Shown here: one piece after another, positions 12,401-26,412 of the stretch | How the letters are laid out: every line of letters starts with the position of its first letter | Position numbering within the stretch: position 1 is the stretch's first letter | From: Helicoverpa zea | Taxonomy: Eukaryota; Arthropoda; Insecta; Lepidoptera; Noctuidae | Assembly (NCBI RefSeq): GCF_022581195.2 | Contig: NC_061459.1 | Location: 9,548,001-9,612,000 of the forward strand | Direction: 5' to 3' | DNA: 64,000 nucleotides | Notes under the pieces: generated by a model | The model's input: only the letters and a program-made list of their open reading frames with translations | What the model was told of the DNA's origin: nothing | Databases searched by the model: none | Position numbers and translations under genes: made by a program

Positions 12401-14995
12401 ATACGTTGTCCATCTTATGTGCATTTTTGTAGGTCAGTGACGTCTGTAAGTAAACATAGTACGGTGACTAACAAACCCGTTTTTACTCCTTGATCTTGAC
12501 ATAGATTCTGTGTAGAATAAATCCTTCTGCGCAAAACCTGTTCAGTCGCGCGTATTTGCAATTGCCTATAATATTGATGGCGACTGCTGAGGGACTAGTT
12601 AGTGTATGCATGTATTATTACACGATAAATGTGTTACTTGAAGTCTTTATTGTATCCTGTGTTTGTGTAGTAATTGAATGGTACGACACCTCGTTAGAGT
12701 TTCGCTAGGAGTAATGGTTTGTTTGCGAGAGTTGACAGAATCGAAAGATTGCAGAGGAAGTACGTAGGTAATTACGGCTTCTTTTTATATTCACATACTA
12801 TCAATTTAATTAATATAAACATGTAAAAACACTCTTGAACTTCGTGTTTCAACAATCAATTTTTCTTTATCGGAAAACGTGATTCTGTTGACTTTGATCA
12901 AATTAATTGAAGGGAGTCAGGTTATGGCTTCAACCTTCAAGTCTTCACTTAGTTTACACGTCGATTTTCCTCTTATTTCATCGTTAGAAGCTTTTAATTT
13001 ATTTAATTTTAATGTTCGAGCTCGGTCAAAGACCCTTGTGCTATTTGCATGAATAGAACATAAATTAAATTATATGATTTATCATCTTTACGATTTCAGC
13101 CGATGTAAAGAGATTTATTTTAAAAGTAAACATTTGTCGTTAATAAATTTACAATAATGAATTGCGTAGGATAGGCGAGTTGATTCAACAAAACTAAAGC
13201 GTTATTTGAAGGGGAAAATCCCATCGAAATGTAGGTCAGTTTGCTCTCCACTTAACCAAATAACAAATTATATTTCCCTATAAATTAACTGTAGATATTA
13301 CATGAGTACGTACTCGACGGCAGGCGTAGCCAATTTTCTGCCAGTGGATTAATTGCGGAATCGCAATCAAGACTTTTTAGTATTTTTGTATATTTTTTCC
13401 GACGTCGAGAGAGATGAGAAACTTTCACTGGCTGTGTCCAGACTAAAAAGTACAGCTTTTTAATGAGGAACTTCAAAAATAAAAGAAATGCGGTCGGACG
13501 ATGTCGCGGGGAAGAGCTATTGAAGGCTCGCTCTTAAGTTTTTTGTTGGTCCACGAAAGTAGGCGTACGACAAATTCCTTCAGGTTTGGCTGGTGGGAAA
13601 TAGCTGTTTTAAGTCAGAATTTCGTTTTTTTTACAAGGAAGGTTATTTGCGAAGTATGCCAATAAGAATGTTTATTAATTCGTAAAGAAGTATATTTGCA
13701 TCGATGTTAACCTCATTTCAAGCAACTCTATTGAGCATACTCGTATTGTATCAAAAGTTTATAATTATGGATCGAAATCTAAAGAGATCTGATTTACACC
13801 CGACCATATCAAAGAATGAACTGCAGCTCCATAAACTACCTAATATCATTCAAACTAATTTACTACTAATATAATTACATGCGTAATGTCCACTTTATAT
13901 ACAAATTCGACGCTAAACGATATTGATGAGTCACGTTACTCACGAAGGTGTATACTAATATACGGAGTTACGATTTGTTATTAGGTAACACGTCATATGT
14001 AAGCAAATTGTATGGGCTGAGTTAATTTTATGACGAGCCATCACGATGAGCATCAATTAGTGAGGTTTGTTGTGTAAACATGCTGTAATTCACTGTAATA
14101 GAAGAAATGATATTGATTTAATGTTTGAGCGAGTTTGGCGGTTTGATGGTTACCGTTTATGGGGATATAAATTTCGTGGTCATTTCTTCATTGATCGTGG
14201 TTTACCGTTGCTTAAGCCCATTGCTGAAATTATTTAAAAGTATTAGCATTAGGTGCATTCATCAGTTTCAATAAAAGTTTCTCAATAACGAGCATCATAA
14301 TAAATTAATAGAGATTTTAGACTATCATGATATATTATTTTTGTAAAATGCATGAGAAGCTCGGAACATTTTACTAAACTGTTGGCTCCTTGTAAATTTT
14401 CAATTAGTCGCCTCGTTACTAGGATATCAAGATGGCTCCGACGCTACTCAATTTCCTTAAATTAGTTTGGCAGTTTTTAATTTAAATTATGATTTGGAGA
14501 CGTTTAGACTCTTCAGCAAGTAATATGAAGCAGGAAATTATTTTTTAAGTTTCAATACAATTTCAGAAACATTATTATGAGTATATGGGAAGTACATAGC
14601 CCAAAATTATGCTCGAGTGGTTTCCCAAAATAGACATAATTTGTAAGTCTAGTAAGATTAATATTTGTATTTCAAGATAAATATTTGTTTATTGCTTTAT
14701 TGCGAATTTTAGTTGAAAACCAGTTGTCACAAAGCTTAGGGTTTCACACATAATCTTTATTTGCATCTTAATCACTATTCAGGCGAGACTTAGCCATAAC
14801 CATTTTTGCATACTTTTTAAATGTTCATGTAATGTGCGCGTAAAAATTGTACAAGTGTTGGTATCTACTATTACACAATATTGCCAGATAACTGTGCTTT
14901 TGTATCCAAATAGGCATGAAGTGCATTAAACGAGTCAGTGATCACTGGCAATTGAATACAATTACGATTATTTTTTCTTTTTGTTCAAGATGTTT
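9412..14995. other. Long noncoding stretch with a few weak repeats
   Basis: No credible exon. The segment 9755-9890 (ctaaacgccggagcg ... gacgcgggtgaacggct) resembles a decayed Helitron/SINE-like 3' region of the kind seen at 38951-39107 and 45872-46062. The rest is AT-rich unique-looking sequence without RNA-gene motifs. Confidence 0.45.
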
Positions 14996-15055
14996 TGGTG
15001 GCCTAGTGGAAGTCGTGGTGGCCTCGTGGATGTCGTGGGGGCCTAGTGGATGTCG
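14996..15055 (+). repeat. 20-bp minisatellite, three units
   Basis: Three adjacent units start at 14996, 15016 and 15036, each close to tggtggcctagtggatgtcg. The unit resembles the first bases of the SINE at 25419 (cgtggtggcctagtgg, including its pol III A box), so it may be a stuttered SINE head. The SINE body is absent. Confidence 0.75.
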
Positions 15056-15882
15056 TAGTGTGTAAGTCGCTCTGCGAGAATAACTTGTTAAAGTTCAGTT
15101 GTTTATTAGTGGCAGTGGACAGTATTTTTATTTAAAACATATTTTAAAAAGACGCGTTAAGCCATAGACGGCATTTAATTATAATACGGCACGGAACAAG
15201 CTTTTCTCTACGTAATAACAGACATCCTAAAGCTATGGTCACTAATGACGGGTTTAGAAAGAAAGCTCGCCGTAATAACTATCCATGTTAGTTAGAATAA
15301 TGGCAAAACCTTCGTATTTCTCATAGCTTTCATAAAATAATAAAGTGCTGTTTTGCATATTATTTAGTTTGGCTATTTGTTACATAACTTTTGTTCAAAT
15401 GGAAGCTGGCAGAATTTATACGAATTCATGTGGAGAAATTCTTTAACTGACACAAAATTGCAAATTTCATTGCGCTCAGTTTTACCAGGAAATATCATAT
15501 TTTATTAGTATTTAGTTCTAACATTAAGTACACTACAACACAGACAAGTTCACAAATAGTGCCGATAATATTTTTTCGGAATTTTTTTGACAGATGTCAA
15601 GTAACGTGTCAGGTTAAAAAAGGTGTGTCATAGTATGACAAGATAAATCAAATAGTAGGGCGACATGAACATCAGCGGGTTCCCGAACAGAATTATCGTG
15701 TGGGAACAACCCGTCCATTGAATGCACCGAGTTAATGTGAGCGTCGCTTTGCTGCGCTTGTTATAAACGTTTATTTATGTTAATGTGCCGCGTAAAGAAT
15801 GGCAATGTAAGGCTCTGGGTGCACGCGATTTCTCTTACAATGTATTTCACGTTGCATTTTACGTGAAGTCACTTTTCCTACA
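15056..15882. other. Noncoding stretch, nothing recognised
   Basis: AT-rich, no exon-like frame. 'ttttttgacagatgtcaagt' (15585-15605) contains a short inverted tgaca/tgtca motif only. Confidence 0.45.
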
Positions 15883-16167
15883 AAGGGCGTTTATTTTTTT
15901 ATTTGTACGTACAGCTAAGAGTACCCTCACACTGTAGACTTTTTAGTCGGCCGTTTTAGAAGTTTTTTTCTGGCTCATAAATCAGTATGGAAATTAATGA
16001 TAGGACGCACATAACAACGATCAAGTATTTGGTCGGTATCAGACTGACAAAAGGTTTAATTGAATGCACGATTTTCTTTTAAACAAATAAACAACCATCG
16101 AGCCAACTATCGGCTAGCTATTTAGTCTGCAGTGTGCGCGTAGGCTGAAGGGCGTTTATTTTTTATT
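15883..16167. mobile_element. MITE family 1, copy B, between 20-bp direct repeats
   Basis: The inverted ends cacactgtagact (15928) and tagtctgcagtgtg (to 16136) and the tagtcggccg/ggctagcta inner blocks match copy A at 6080. Nearly identical direct repeats aagggcgtttattttttatt lie outside, at 15883 and 16148. That is far longer than the 3-bp duplication expected for this element type. Confidence 0.6.
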
Positions 16168-19027
16168 ACTAAAAATAGATTTCAGTTAGAAAATTACTAT
16201 ATCGTGGTATTTACTTCGTGTAACGTGTTAATTATTTAACGTGTAACGTTACGCACGCATTTATAAATACTGTAATAGAACATAATTGGTTAGCTCATCG
16301 TTTGATAGCATAACAATAACCTGCTTTGATTAATTGATTTTTGTGAGACTTATTAATTGGTGCGACTTTGATGAGATGATTATGCCTTGCGGGCAAACTA
16401 TCGGACAGCAACTTAATATAATAATCATCAATTGTTAACCGTCTTTGGAGCTGTGCTTACCGGCTAATAATATAAAAACAGTTTTACATACTGTTACTAG
16501 ATAGGTTTACCTATCTATGTCTGACTTTTTGTAATGCATAACTGTTCCGGTTTTTTCTAGAGAACATGAAGTATCTATTCCACAGTGTTTAATTTAATTT
16601 GCCTGATGGAAAGTTGTATAGAAAAATCTACACGGTTATACTATTATTATACAGGTGTGAGGAGGTATCTTTGACGTCCCTGAAATATACATCACAGTCA
16701 TTTTCAATTTGAATCCGATTAATCACAGCGGCAGTGTATATTTAATTCATACATGATGAGTTAAAAACACATTATCGCATGCTGATCCTCAATCACAGTA
16801 CATTTTAGTCAATTAATTATTAATTGAATTAATGTTTTAATTGCATTAACGTAATTGATTGCGACCCACTTGATGGATGGATTTGCACAATTTAAATCGA
16901 TTCGTTGCTGTTTGCAATTGTTGGCTAAAGCTTGTCTGTCGCTTTTAGACCAGAAACTGGTTTTAAGTTACCGATTTAATGCCTAAATCTGCCTTATTTA
17001 CGATCAACAAAAAGTTTTTTTTTTCTAGCGGTGTAATAGATAATTTACCATGATAAGATGCTCTGGTTTTTAATCTTTGTTGTAATACGCAACTGTGATG
17101 CTGCTATTTTGTAATCAGTTTGGCAATGTAATTGTTAGTGATATTGACGTTTTCAGTTGTTTTCGATTGTATAATATTCCTTTGATTACCTGTTTGCTTA
17201 CCTACATGTCAAAAATTGAGGCATATGTACTTATTTTATTTTGGAGTAATGACCCAGCGATCCGAATAAAAAAAAATGAGATATATTTATTCTTATCCAA
17301 CCAACGAACCTTACTTATTTCCAAAAAAAAGTGCGTATGTTCAAGTATCCCAATACTGGTGTGAATGCACTCTTGCTGTTTAATTTAGTACCTAAGCCAC
17401 GTATACCCGCCTCACTTCTTAAAACTGGTTGCCAAAGATTCCCTTCGCCTTACGTCATCATTGTTACCGACGATTGCCTTTCCGCCAAAAAATAAACACG
17501 ACGAAAACACCGCAGATAAAAAGGTGCTAAGCCTATAATTATATCGATTAACTAAACACCGATTAAGTATTATTCGGCGTAATCGTTATAGAAATAATGA
17601 TCCAAACCGTACCTACCTCGTTCCAAATTCCTTGGTAGGTAATAGAGGTGGAGTTTGGGCGAATAATTTTAGTGCTTTTATGCTAAACATGAATAATCGC
17701 CGAACTAGGTTCGCATGGTAATCAGTCCTTGTACCTTTTCTGTTCACTCGTTATGTCAATAGATATTTTATGGAGGAAGTATCCGTCAGACTAAGAAAAT
17801 GCGTAATAATATAATACTTACAGCTATCATAAATACCAGTAGTATTGTAAAGTGTCGGCAATCGGGTTATAACTAATCAATTTACCACGCCTTTTGATTA
17901 AAATATCATTGCCACATTAAACATTATGGAAAGTGGATATTGTGTTCGTTAATCTGAAATGTCAATGAACGCGTACCGACTCTCGCTGCGAACTTCGTTA
18001 GACTTACTTTACAAAATAATAGAAGTTAACGAAAGAACGAAACTTTCTAATAAAGTGTAATAGAGAATTCTATGGACATCGAAACTGTATAAATCTTTTG
18101 AGAAAGTGAGAAACTTTAACCCCTATAAATCGCGAAGGCAAACGTTTGACTCCTAGACGACCTAGAGGTTCGTTAGGTTAAGTCGGGTTACCCATTCCGA
18201 ACTACATCCACGGCAATTCTGTTAATCCGTTTGTGTGAGCAACTATTCTTACTGTAATATGAATGAAAATGTTCATAATTTAGCGTATCTTATATTCTCA
18301 GACTTGCGGTTTGCCGCTTTTGGTATCAAAATATTTGTCCTAAATTAAGACAACTTTATGGGTTGCTTAAATTTACTTAGACTAGAAGTTGTATTTTACT
18401 CCGGGCAGATATTAACATTTTCGATACAGACACGAATTGTTACAAATAAACAAATCAGCAGACAGTACTGTAAATAATAACTAGATCTTAAAATGTTATT
18501 TATCTTTCTCCAGCTTACTTACTTACTTAATAAGTACAATACAGTATTATTTATTGATCGTAATTATTTATTAATCAAAATATTATTGAATCGTGTTTGT
18601 TTCAAATCGACCTTCTCAAACCGCCTTCCTTCGCAAATAGTCTTAACTCTCCGTATTGAAATTGTACATCATACCAAACTTACGACCGATGGGTTTACGT
18701 CTTTTGCGCGATCGTTCCCCAGTCGCAAACTCCGGCTAGATTTCTCCGGAGTGTCCTCACATGACTTATGAAGGCAATCGTGAATATGCAAGATAACTGC
18801 ATCTTGTTATACCATAGAAGTTGCGTGGATAAACTTGCGTTTAGCTAAGATGTTCTTATTGCTGTTATTAATGCAAGAGTTAGGAATAAAACATCTGTTA
18901 AGATAAGTTCGTATTAGTTAGTGTATATTTAGATACACTGCTTTTACTTTAGTAGATTAGGTCGCACAGCAAAATTTTTGTCGCGCGGTTTCAGATGTCA
19001 TGGGGAACAAAATTCCTTCCTTCGTGG
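16168..19027. other. Noncoding stretch, nothing recognised
   Basis: Includes two open frames of about 90 codons (17095-17364 and 18493-18771, plus). Both have repeat-like AT-driven composition, no domain, no signal peptide and no supporting splice sites, so I do not call them genes. Confidence 0.45.
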
Positions 19028-19030
19028 TTA

Positions 19031-19199
19031 GGCTGCGTTCAAACCAAACTGACTGTCAGCCGCAGAATGTCAGCGTCTATTCATATTACGCACGTATTGT
19101 TGGTTAGATGTGAATGAAAAAGATGTATGGAAATACAAAAAACTGCGTAAAGTTCGCTTACATTCGGCGCCTGACAGTCAGTTTGGTTTGAACACAGCC
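19031..19199. mobile_element. MITE with 30-bp inverted ends and TTA duplication
   Basis: The left end ggctgcgttcaaaccaaact and the right end agtttggtttgaacacagcc are inverted repeats over about 30 bp including the gactgtcag block. TTA lies immediately outside at 19028-19030 and 19200-19202. Size 169 bp and a TTA duplication point to a PIF/Harbinger-type non-autonomous element. Confidence 0.8.
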
Positions 19200-19202
19200 T
19201 TA

Positions 19203-22200
19203 GCAGGCACCGGCAGTTGTCAATTGTTTGTTATCGATCATATGCGCGCTATAACACTCGTATGACATCATACAATGAATCTTCTTAGGTGTATTGGATG
19301 GCCTCATAAAAAAGAAACACGATTTTAACCATTGTCAAAGCTGAGATAAGCAAAAAGCGATCGCTCTTTGCTGTTAGTTTGTGGGACGGTAAACACATCA
19401 TTTATTCAATTTAATATAGTGATGCAATCATACTAATCATAATAAATATTTATTTACGTACATATCTCGGTATCGGATATGATGTAATCTTTTTAGAGTC
19501 GGTCCCGAGTTTACCGGTCGTCTCTTAATATAATAGGCTGTATTACGAAGATTCATTACATAGTTTCCACCTAGTCTTAGGATAGGGAAGTTAAGAAAGA
19601 CAGAATTTTGAGATTTTCTTCGAACAAAAAATTGGCATTACCATACAATGTGGCGATACACCCAGTTTTCTTCAGACGGGTTCCCAAAGGAATTTGATGG
19701 GGTGGAGTATTTCAATGCCTAACATTACTAATGTTTTTTTATAAGTTATTATTTAAGTTTATAGTATTTGAAAATAGACGAATACAGCTTTTTATGTAGA
19801 TAGTTGTTGAAAAAACTTCAACTTAATTTTGTCATATTCTCAAGTGCAAAAATGCCATATAAATATTTCTTAATAGGTACCTACACCTCGTTATGGTAGG
19901 TGTAAATATAATCCGTTATACTTAAAACTACATCGTTTACTTTAGATCCCCGCGGATTGTATGACATTTTAAGTCGCTAACATTATAATAAACTTTTATG
20001 TGCAAGCTCATATTTAACTAGACAAACATGGTATTTTCCCAGAATTATATGAATTTAAGAAATAAAGATCTTCACATTACACTCCATAAAGAAGTTAAGT
20101 ACACAGACATTAAAATTCTTAGTATTTTTGTACCAAACTGACCGCTGTCTTTGATGTCAAGACCACTTTTCATAGGTAAGCTAAATATCTATAGAAGAAT
20201 AATTATTTTTCCTGTAACTTTACAATATGTTATTATTACGTTTGATGAGCCATCAGCCAATCTACCAATTTGCTGCCATCCCTGTCAAGGAATAACGCAA
20301 TGCACTTGCAGTTAGCTAATCAGCACACGTATGACACACATGCTGCATCTTCAACATACATGATCGATGAGCTCCGTGACCTACAGTGCCCTTAAAGTAC
20401 TCACCTATTACGTACACACACTTTTTGTCCACACTATTATGTAGCTATTTTACCAAGGTGGAATGTCAAGAGCAACTAAGGAATGCATCCGTTGACTTGA
20501 CCGACTTTGGACCTCGTTCCTTCTTTATACACGCATAGAACACCAGCCTTGCGCCTTATAAGTGACTTACAGCTAATAATATTGCCGGTTTATGACGAGA
20601 CTACAGATTATATCTTCATTTAGTACTTGTTATTACTGGAACGGTAGTAACTACAGATTAAACGGTTTAGACCTTCGTTGTCCTTGCCTTTAAAGATCTT
20701 GGTTATTGTATACGCATGTTAATATACGTGTTTAAAATACTTTAAATAGGATTAGGTATATTATACATGTAGTTGTACAGCCTAAACCTTTTAGCCTTGA
20801 AGAGTTCACAAAGTAATATCAAAACACGAAGTGTGTTCGTACCGCTTGAGGCGAAATAGTCCTAAGAAACTTTCAAAGTTTCTCGTCCATCGCCTAAGAG
20901 CACGTATTGTTTTTAAGGGTTCATTTGACTTCTAAACTATAAAGGGATTATGTAAAACACATTATTGGCAGGTAGAGTTACTAACAGGGTTTTTGCTCCC
21001 GCGATGAGTTCACTGGTTACGTCACTTGGCACGCAAAAAGCCTCAGACTTAAATAACCTTGGTCCCTAAAACCAGACACTAAACACTTTAGTTGTGTGTT
21101 ATTTCAGTAGCGTGTATTCTTTCGGTTGGTTGGAGAAATATGTCAATAATGTTTTCCCTTTTCGTGTTCCAACTCCGCTCTTAACACACTCTAGTTGATA
21201 ATAATAACCAGTCACACAAAAGTAAAGTGACAAACATTTATGACAAATATTTTCGAAACGAAAATTTTCAACGAGTTGAATATGGGAAAAATATATGGTC
21301 GGAGTGCTTGCTTGGCCCCGATTCGTCTTTAGAATTCCAATTCCAAATATATTTCTGGAGTGAATTCAAAAGTTGTTCGGTAAAACCTCAACTGTCACAT
21401 ACATTTACGCGATATATAAGTTTTAACATTCAGCACGTGTCTAGAATATCTTGAGAGGAGCACTGAACTTCGTTGTGGGTGCATTGACTCCCTTAACCCG
21501 TACCTCAGCGTCCTCGAGGACATTATACAATTTATGTCAATGCTAACAGCGACGAGTGTCTCCAACAATTTTTGTTTCTCCTCTGTTTAACTGCGTTATA
21601 AAAAGATTAAAATAATTACTCTGCAAACAAACTACATAATTGGATGCAAGAGATGTAGGTACTTTTATTTCATTCAGATCTTGTTTCGCTGCCCTTATTT
21701 ACATAACAAGAAATGTTCTATCGAAACTGTACCGAGAACTATATTAAAATGGAAGTTCGATTTGCAAAGCTTGTTTGAATATTAATTTGTTTGGTAAATA
21801 AATACGGTGCAATGCGGTGCACGCTGGTTGACATTTTCTTTTATTTATTTATCTTGAGTTGTAATGAAATGGAAAATGTATTTATCAATACACTACTTTG
21901 TTATAATTACAAATAAGCAGTTCAAGTGAAAGATTAGGATTTTTGGCAAATAGAAGCATACCATTTGTATAAATATAACCCTCATTTTTTGCTTCGAGTC
22001 ATTTGATTACACATTACATTTGTTTTCAAGCAAGAATCGCTTACACATTTCTTTTTCAACATAGACTTACCTATTGTCTATAAGAAAACACTAATCCCAA
22101 ACAAAACACCAATTCTTAGTTGTAGAAAGAATCGCGTGTGCTAAGTATTACGTGTGACTTTCGCTTCGCTTTGTCGATCGCCAGGTCGATTCGTCTATTG

Positions 22201-23142
22201 AGGCGTTATGTATAATTAGTTGCGTCAGTCCGCTACGTGATCTACCGGTCCCATATTCTCGCGTGCCGTGAATATGTTATGATTGCTACTTTCACATACC
22301 GGTACGAATCTTCGGTTGCCGGTGGATAGTTTCCGATGTCTGATGATGGCTAACTAGTGTTGATAGAACGATGTTAATGTACAGTAGTAGTAAATTCATT
22401 ATTTATTTATTCATTACTAATTTTGCAATGGTAAGAAGGAAGGTTGATTGAAAAAAAACACTTGAAAAAAGGTCAGATAAGCAGTTGCTATTTATAAAGT
22501 ACTGGTACCAAAAACCCAACAGATTTGGGAAAAGCTAGGAAGATGATGGTGACTTAAAAAATGTGTAATACCTACTTACCCAAGTTTTTTTTGTAATTGT
22601 GTCAATGAATCAAAAACTCCGCGGTATTTCTCTCATATCAATTAAATTTTGGTAAAGCACACCGTTATTGACCTGTCCTCAATTTGCGCACCATAACAAT
22701 AACAGTCAGTGAATTTTAAGCTTTTCCTTAATACTGTAAGACTACAGAATGACATGAAATGTAACAATAAATAACATCACTACAACAGAATAACTTTAAG
22801 TTTTCACGAACACAAAAGCTATTTCCTTCTAAAAATATTCTCAAAGTCACAGTTAAAAGTAAAAATACAAAATTACTTCGAAAACGCCATTAGCCATATT
22901 TTAAGAGCCTCTAGGAAATAGGAAACAGGTACAAAAAGGTTTTACTCATTATCTGCTTAGAATCAGGAAAAACATTTTCCTGTTTCCCAAGAGTTTTAAA
23001 GCGATTATTTGGAGTATACCTTTTAAATCATTTCTTAAAACGTGCACAATTGTTATTTACATTCATAGTTATTAAGCTAACTGTAATACTAAGAAAGAGA
23101 TCCTGTAAACTGTAGACTATTTGTGTTAGCAAAAATAGTTTT
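19203..23142. other. Noncoding stretch; one SINE tail at 22508-22554
   Basis: No convincing exon. The block 22508-22554 (aaaacccaacagatttggga ... gaagatgatggtgac) is a diverged SINE 3' tail. GC rises at 22130-22330 without an open frame. The plus-strand open frame at 21227-21454 shows no recognisable feature. Confidence 0.45.
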
Positions 23143-23288
23143 TAAGAAGATCTTGATTCCAATCGAAGTTTTCAGTTGGTCTGATACCGGTTAAATAGTT
23201 GATCTTTGTAATGCTGACTACCATTCACTTCTATACTGATTAATGAGCCCAAACAAACTATCGGCCGACTAAAAGTTAGCAGTATGCT
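23143..23288. mobile_element. MITE family 1, copy C (one-ended)
   Basis: aacaaactatcggccgacta and the gcagtatgctc end match family 1 copies A and B in reverse orientation. TAA follows the outer end. The other end stops at cttgattccaatcg, close to the point where copy A is interrupted by the retroposon, so the copy is truncated. Confidence 0.6.
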
Positions 23289-24884
23289 CTAACTCTATAT
23301 ATTAGAACAAACGATGAGCTCAAGACGTATTTGTCACTGGCACACATATTTATTTAGGTTATGCAACGAGGAACGAGTAACGATATGTAATCGTTATAAT
23401 AACTGTTATATCTGCTATAATTGTTACTGGCATGTTTTGATAGCTTCGTTGTTTGTTTAGTTTAGTTAATGGCTGGTGGATAAGCTGTTGAGTAACCATG
23501 TATGTAGTAGTATGCTCGGGTAACGTTGTAGCGGTTTCTGCATTAAAAAAATTGTGTGTCGTTCACAATCACATTAAATCCTATCGCATATACTTTATGA
23601 TATTCTATGGCGAATTGTAAAAAAAATAACCTAATCCATTCAGTGGTTTAACCACAGGAGTCATTTTTCGTTTTTATAATTTACAACATCATGTGTAAAG
23701 CAGAGATAAAGTTAGGAGTATCGAATGTTTTGATCAGTTGACAGCTGTCAGTTTCAAGGGAGAATTTCAGTTGTTTGTAATGATTGACTTTTATATGGTG
23801 TTCTAATTTACGCACATTTTTATTCTATTTACTTTGTTTGAAAAATTCATTTTTTTATTTTTACGTATATTTCTTTTTTCTTTGTGTTAATCGACATATA
23901 TTAACCAGTATATTAACGCATTTCATTTAATGTGATTATGAACGACACACCCGATATACGACCTTCTCGTTTTCTGGATGCGAAAGGTTTAAGTAATTGA
24001 GTCTTTTCTACCAGTCTTTTAATAAGTCATTGACCTGTTAAACAGATTTTTTTGCCGGTTTTTGTTTTTTTGTTTTAGGAGTAGGTTTCAGATTTTTTTC
24101 CCAGAGGGATCATCACTGGTATGATAAATCGTTGTAACTTTCCAGTTTAACCAGTGATACACACGGTTATGTTTAGTGGTCAAGGTAAAGTAGATATATT
24201 TACTTTTTATTGTAACAAATATACTCCAATTACTGCAACGATTAAAAAAAAACACCATTAGGATGCTTCATTATCCTTGAGAAACACAGGCCATATTTTA
24301 TCCAGGTAAGGGTAGCAGTTACCTCAAAACGCAGGTGAAACCGTAAGAAGCACCTAGTTACTTATGTTGCAAAAATAAAGATGCTATCACTGTTCTTCGG
24401 CTTTTCTTTGATAAGACACAGCACATAATGGACTGTAAGATTGTATTATTGCTAGAATGACGTAGTTACGACCCACGCAGAGGTTCTTCACTCGCGAACT
24501 GTGTGGGTGAAGTCCCTGTTATGCGATGGATTTCTAAGATATGGTCGGTCCTTTTGTTTGTTCCTGTATTTGCTATATCGAGCTATCTAAGTAATAATAT
24601 AATAGTATAGGTTTTATTTTTACTCAGTTCAAATCTATTTATAAAATCTCAATGCTAATGCAGTTTAAATATGATTGCTTCCGATGTAAGGAACTTGTTG
24701 ATCAAAAAGTAATTTTGGTTCCACTATAGTTTTAAACAAAACGAAGGCATAATAATGCGGTAAGGACCGTAATATAGAAGGTAATCAAAAATAGATCTAT
24801 TCAAGATCAGTTTTAACCTATTGAAGAACCTTTAAAAGGATTCTTTATATTTTATTATGTTTATCACAATATTTACTTAGCATT
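23289..24884. other. Noncoding stretch, nothing recognised
   Basis: No exon-like frame or repeat with another copy in this window. Confidence 0.45.
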
Positions 24885-25418
24885 TAGCCCGGTCAAAATA
24901 GACATTTGAAATAACAAAAATTCCCACAGAGCTGATTTTTGGTGGAGAGCTAGATTTGATCATTATAAATAAAATACTAAAAGTCCCCATCGATCCCATG
25001 TGTGCGTCAAAAGTTATTCGAGGTCAAATGTCAAAATTTTAGGTTTTTTGTTTTTTTTTCGAAAACGGTAAGTTTTATCAAAAAAAGACATCAGACCAAA
25101 GTTGTAGATCTTTAAATTTTCTACAAAAATGGCATTAACAGTTTTCTCCTAAATCTTACCATTCCTGAGATATCGCGCTTCAAAGTATATTCCATACAGG
25201 ACATGCACACATTTCCACGCCACCTGTGAGGTAGTGTACTCGGCGCGTTTTTTTTACCGTGGTTTCCCTGTAGGCCTACTCCACTAACTGTCATGACAAT
25301 TTTAGGATAGTTTAAGGGAATAATTGCCGTCAAGTTCTAATATGATGTCATTATTGATATTAACTATTGGGTTAACTATCATTGTGATTGTTATAGATTT
25401 ATCAGATTCATACAAAAA

Positions 25419-25795
25419 CTCGTGGTGGCCTAGTGGGTAAAGAACCAACCTCTCAAGTATGAGTGGGTTCGATTCCAGGTCAGACAAGTACCAATGCAAC
25501 TTTTCTAAGTTTGTATGTACTTTCTAAGCATATCTTGGACACCAATGACTGTGTTTCTGATGGCACGTTAAACTGTAGGTAGGCTGTCATTGAACATCCT
25601 TGGCAGTCGTTATGGGTAGTCAGAAGCCAGTAAGTCTGACACCAGTCTAACCAAGGGGTATTGGGTTGCCCGGGTAACTGGGTTAAGGGGGTCAGATAGG
25701 GCAGTCGCTCCTTGTAAAGGACTGGTACTTAGCTACATCCGGTTAAACTGGAAGCCGACCCCAACATAGTTGGGAAAAGGAATGGGAGGATGATT
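25419..25795 (+). mobile_element. Full-length tRNA-derived SINE
   Basis: The head carries a pol III A box (tggcctagtggg, 25426-25437) and B box (ggttcgattcc, 25466-25476) at tRNA-like spacing. A body of about 300 bp ends in gccgaccccaacatagttgg and a ggatgat tail. A second full copy in reverse is at 55757-56147, and truncated copies are at 1031, 22508, 29657, 45431 and 49029. It is inserted inside the mariner-type element. It encodes no protein and would need a LINE partner to move. Confidence 0.85.
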
Positions 25796-25999
25796 TGATA
25801 CTATAATCATTTTTGCAATTGCAAAAAATTATGTCAGGAGTTTTTCTGGAGCAGGTGGGAGTAAAGTTTTAATAGGGTCCAGATATTATGTATCAATTTC
25901 CAACCCCAGTCTTCTGGATAAAAATGGAAATGTCGAAGGAAAATTAGCGTGCGATAATTTTCTACAACTTTAAAAGCGGATTGTCGCGAATTCAGCGGT

Positions 26000-26412
26000 T
26001 TAAAAATTTTTGTTCTGTGTTTAGTGATGCAGAACCATGCCTTAGGACTGCAGTACGCTGATATTTAGGATTTAAAAGTGGGCAATCTAGCCTTAGCGAC
26101 AAACCACGTGAAGGTAATTCAAAACCCGATATGACCCAAGATAATATGGAGGCTATGCGGCAGTTAATTGTCGCAGACCAACATGTAACATACCGTGACA
26201 TGGATCCGTGGGCATAACGATTGTTTTACATTCCCCAAAATTAAGTAAAGTCTCGTGGTAAACGTTTCAGCACACCTGAAAAAGCTGTTGACTCATACAA
26301 ATCGGCCAATTTGACTACCCCCACTTCAGAATGGAATAAATATTTCAAGAACTGGGTTTAATGCATGCAAAGGGCATTAAATATCGCGGAGAATTCTTTG
26401 AAAAACAATAAA
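26000..26412 (+). pseudogene. Mariner-type transposase remnant
   Basis: The plus strand at about 26070-26205 reads FKSGQSSLSDKPREGNSKP and then a segment with MEAMRQLIVADQHVTYRDM, the linker and second helix-turn-helix of mariner-type transposases (compare the family pattern FKSGxxxLxDxPRxGRP). It is preceded by an in-frame stop. At about 26255-26412 the text FSTPEKAVDSYKSANLTTP and SEWNKYFKNWV, followed by a stop and CMQRAL, matches the family C-terminus (SEWxxCFxxWFxRMQxC). The DDE/D catalytic region between them is deleted. It is therefore dead as an enzyme. The family link is from memory of conserved motifs. Confidence 0.7.

Noticed and set aside
25121..25499. Minus-strand open frames
   Set aside because: They lie across the mariner-type arm and the SINE in antisense.
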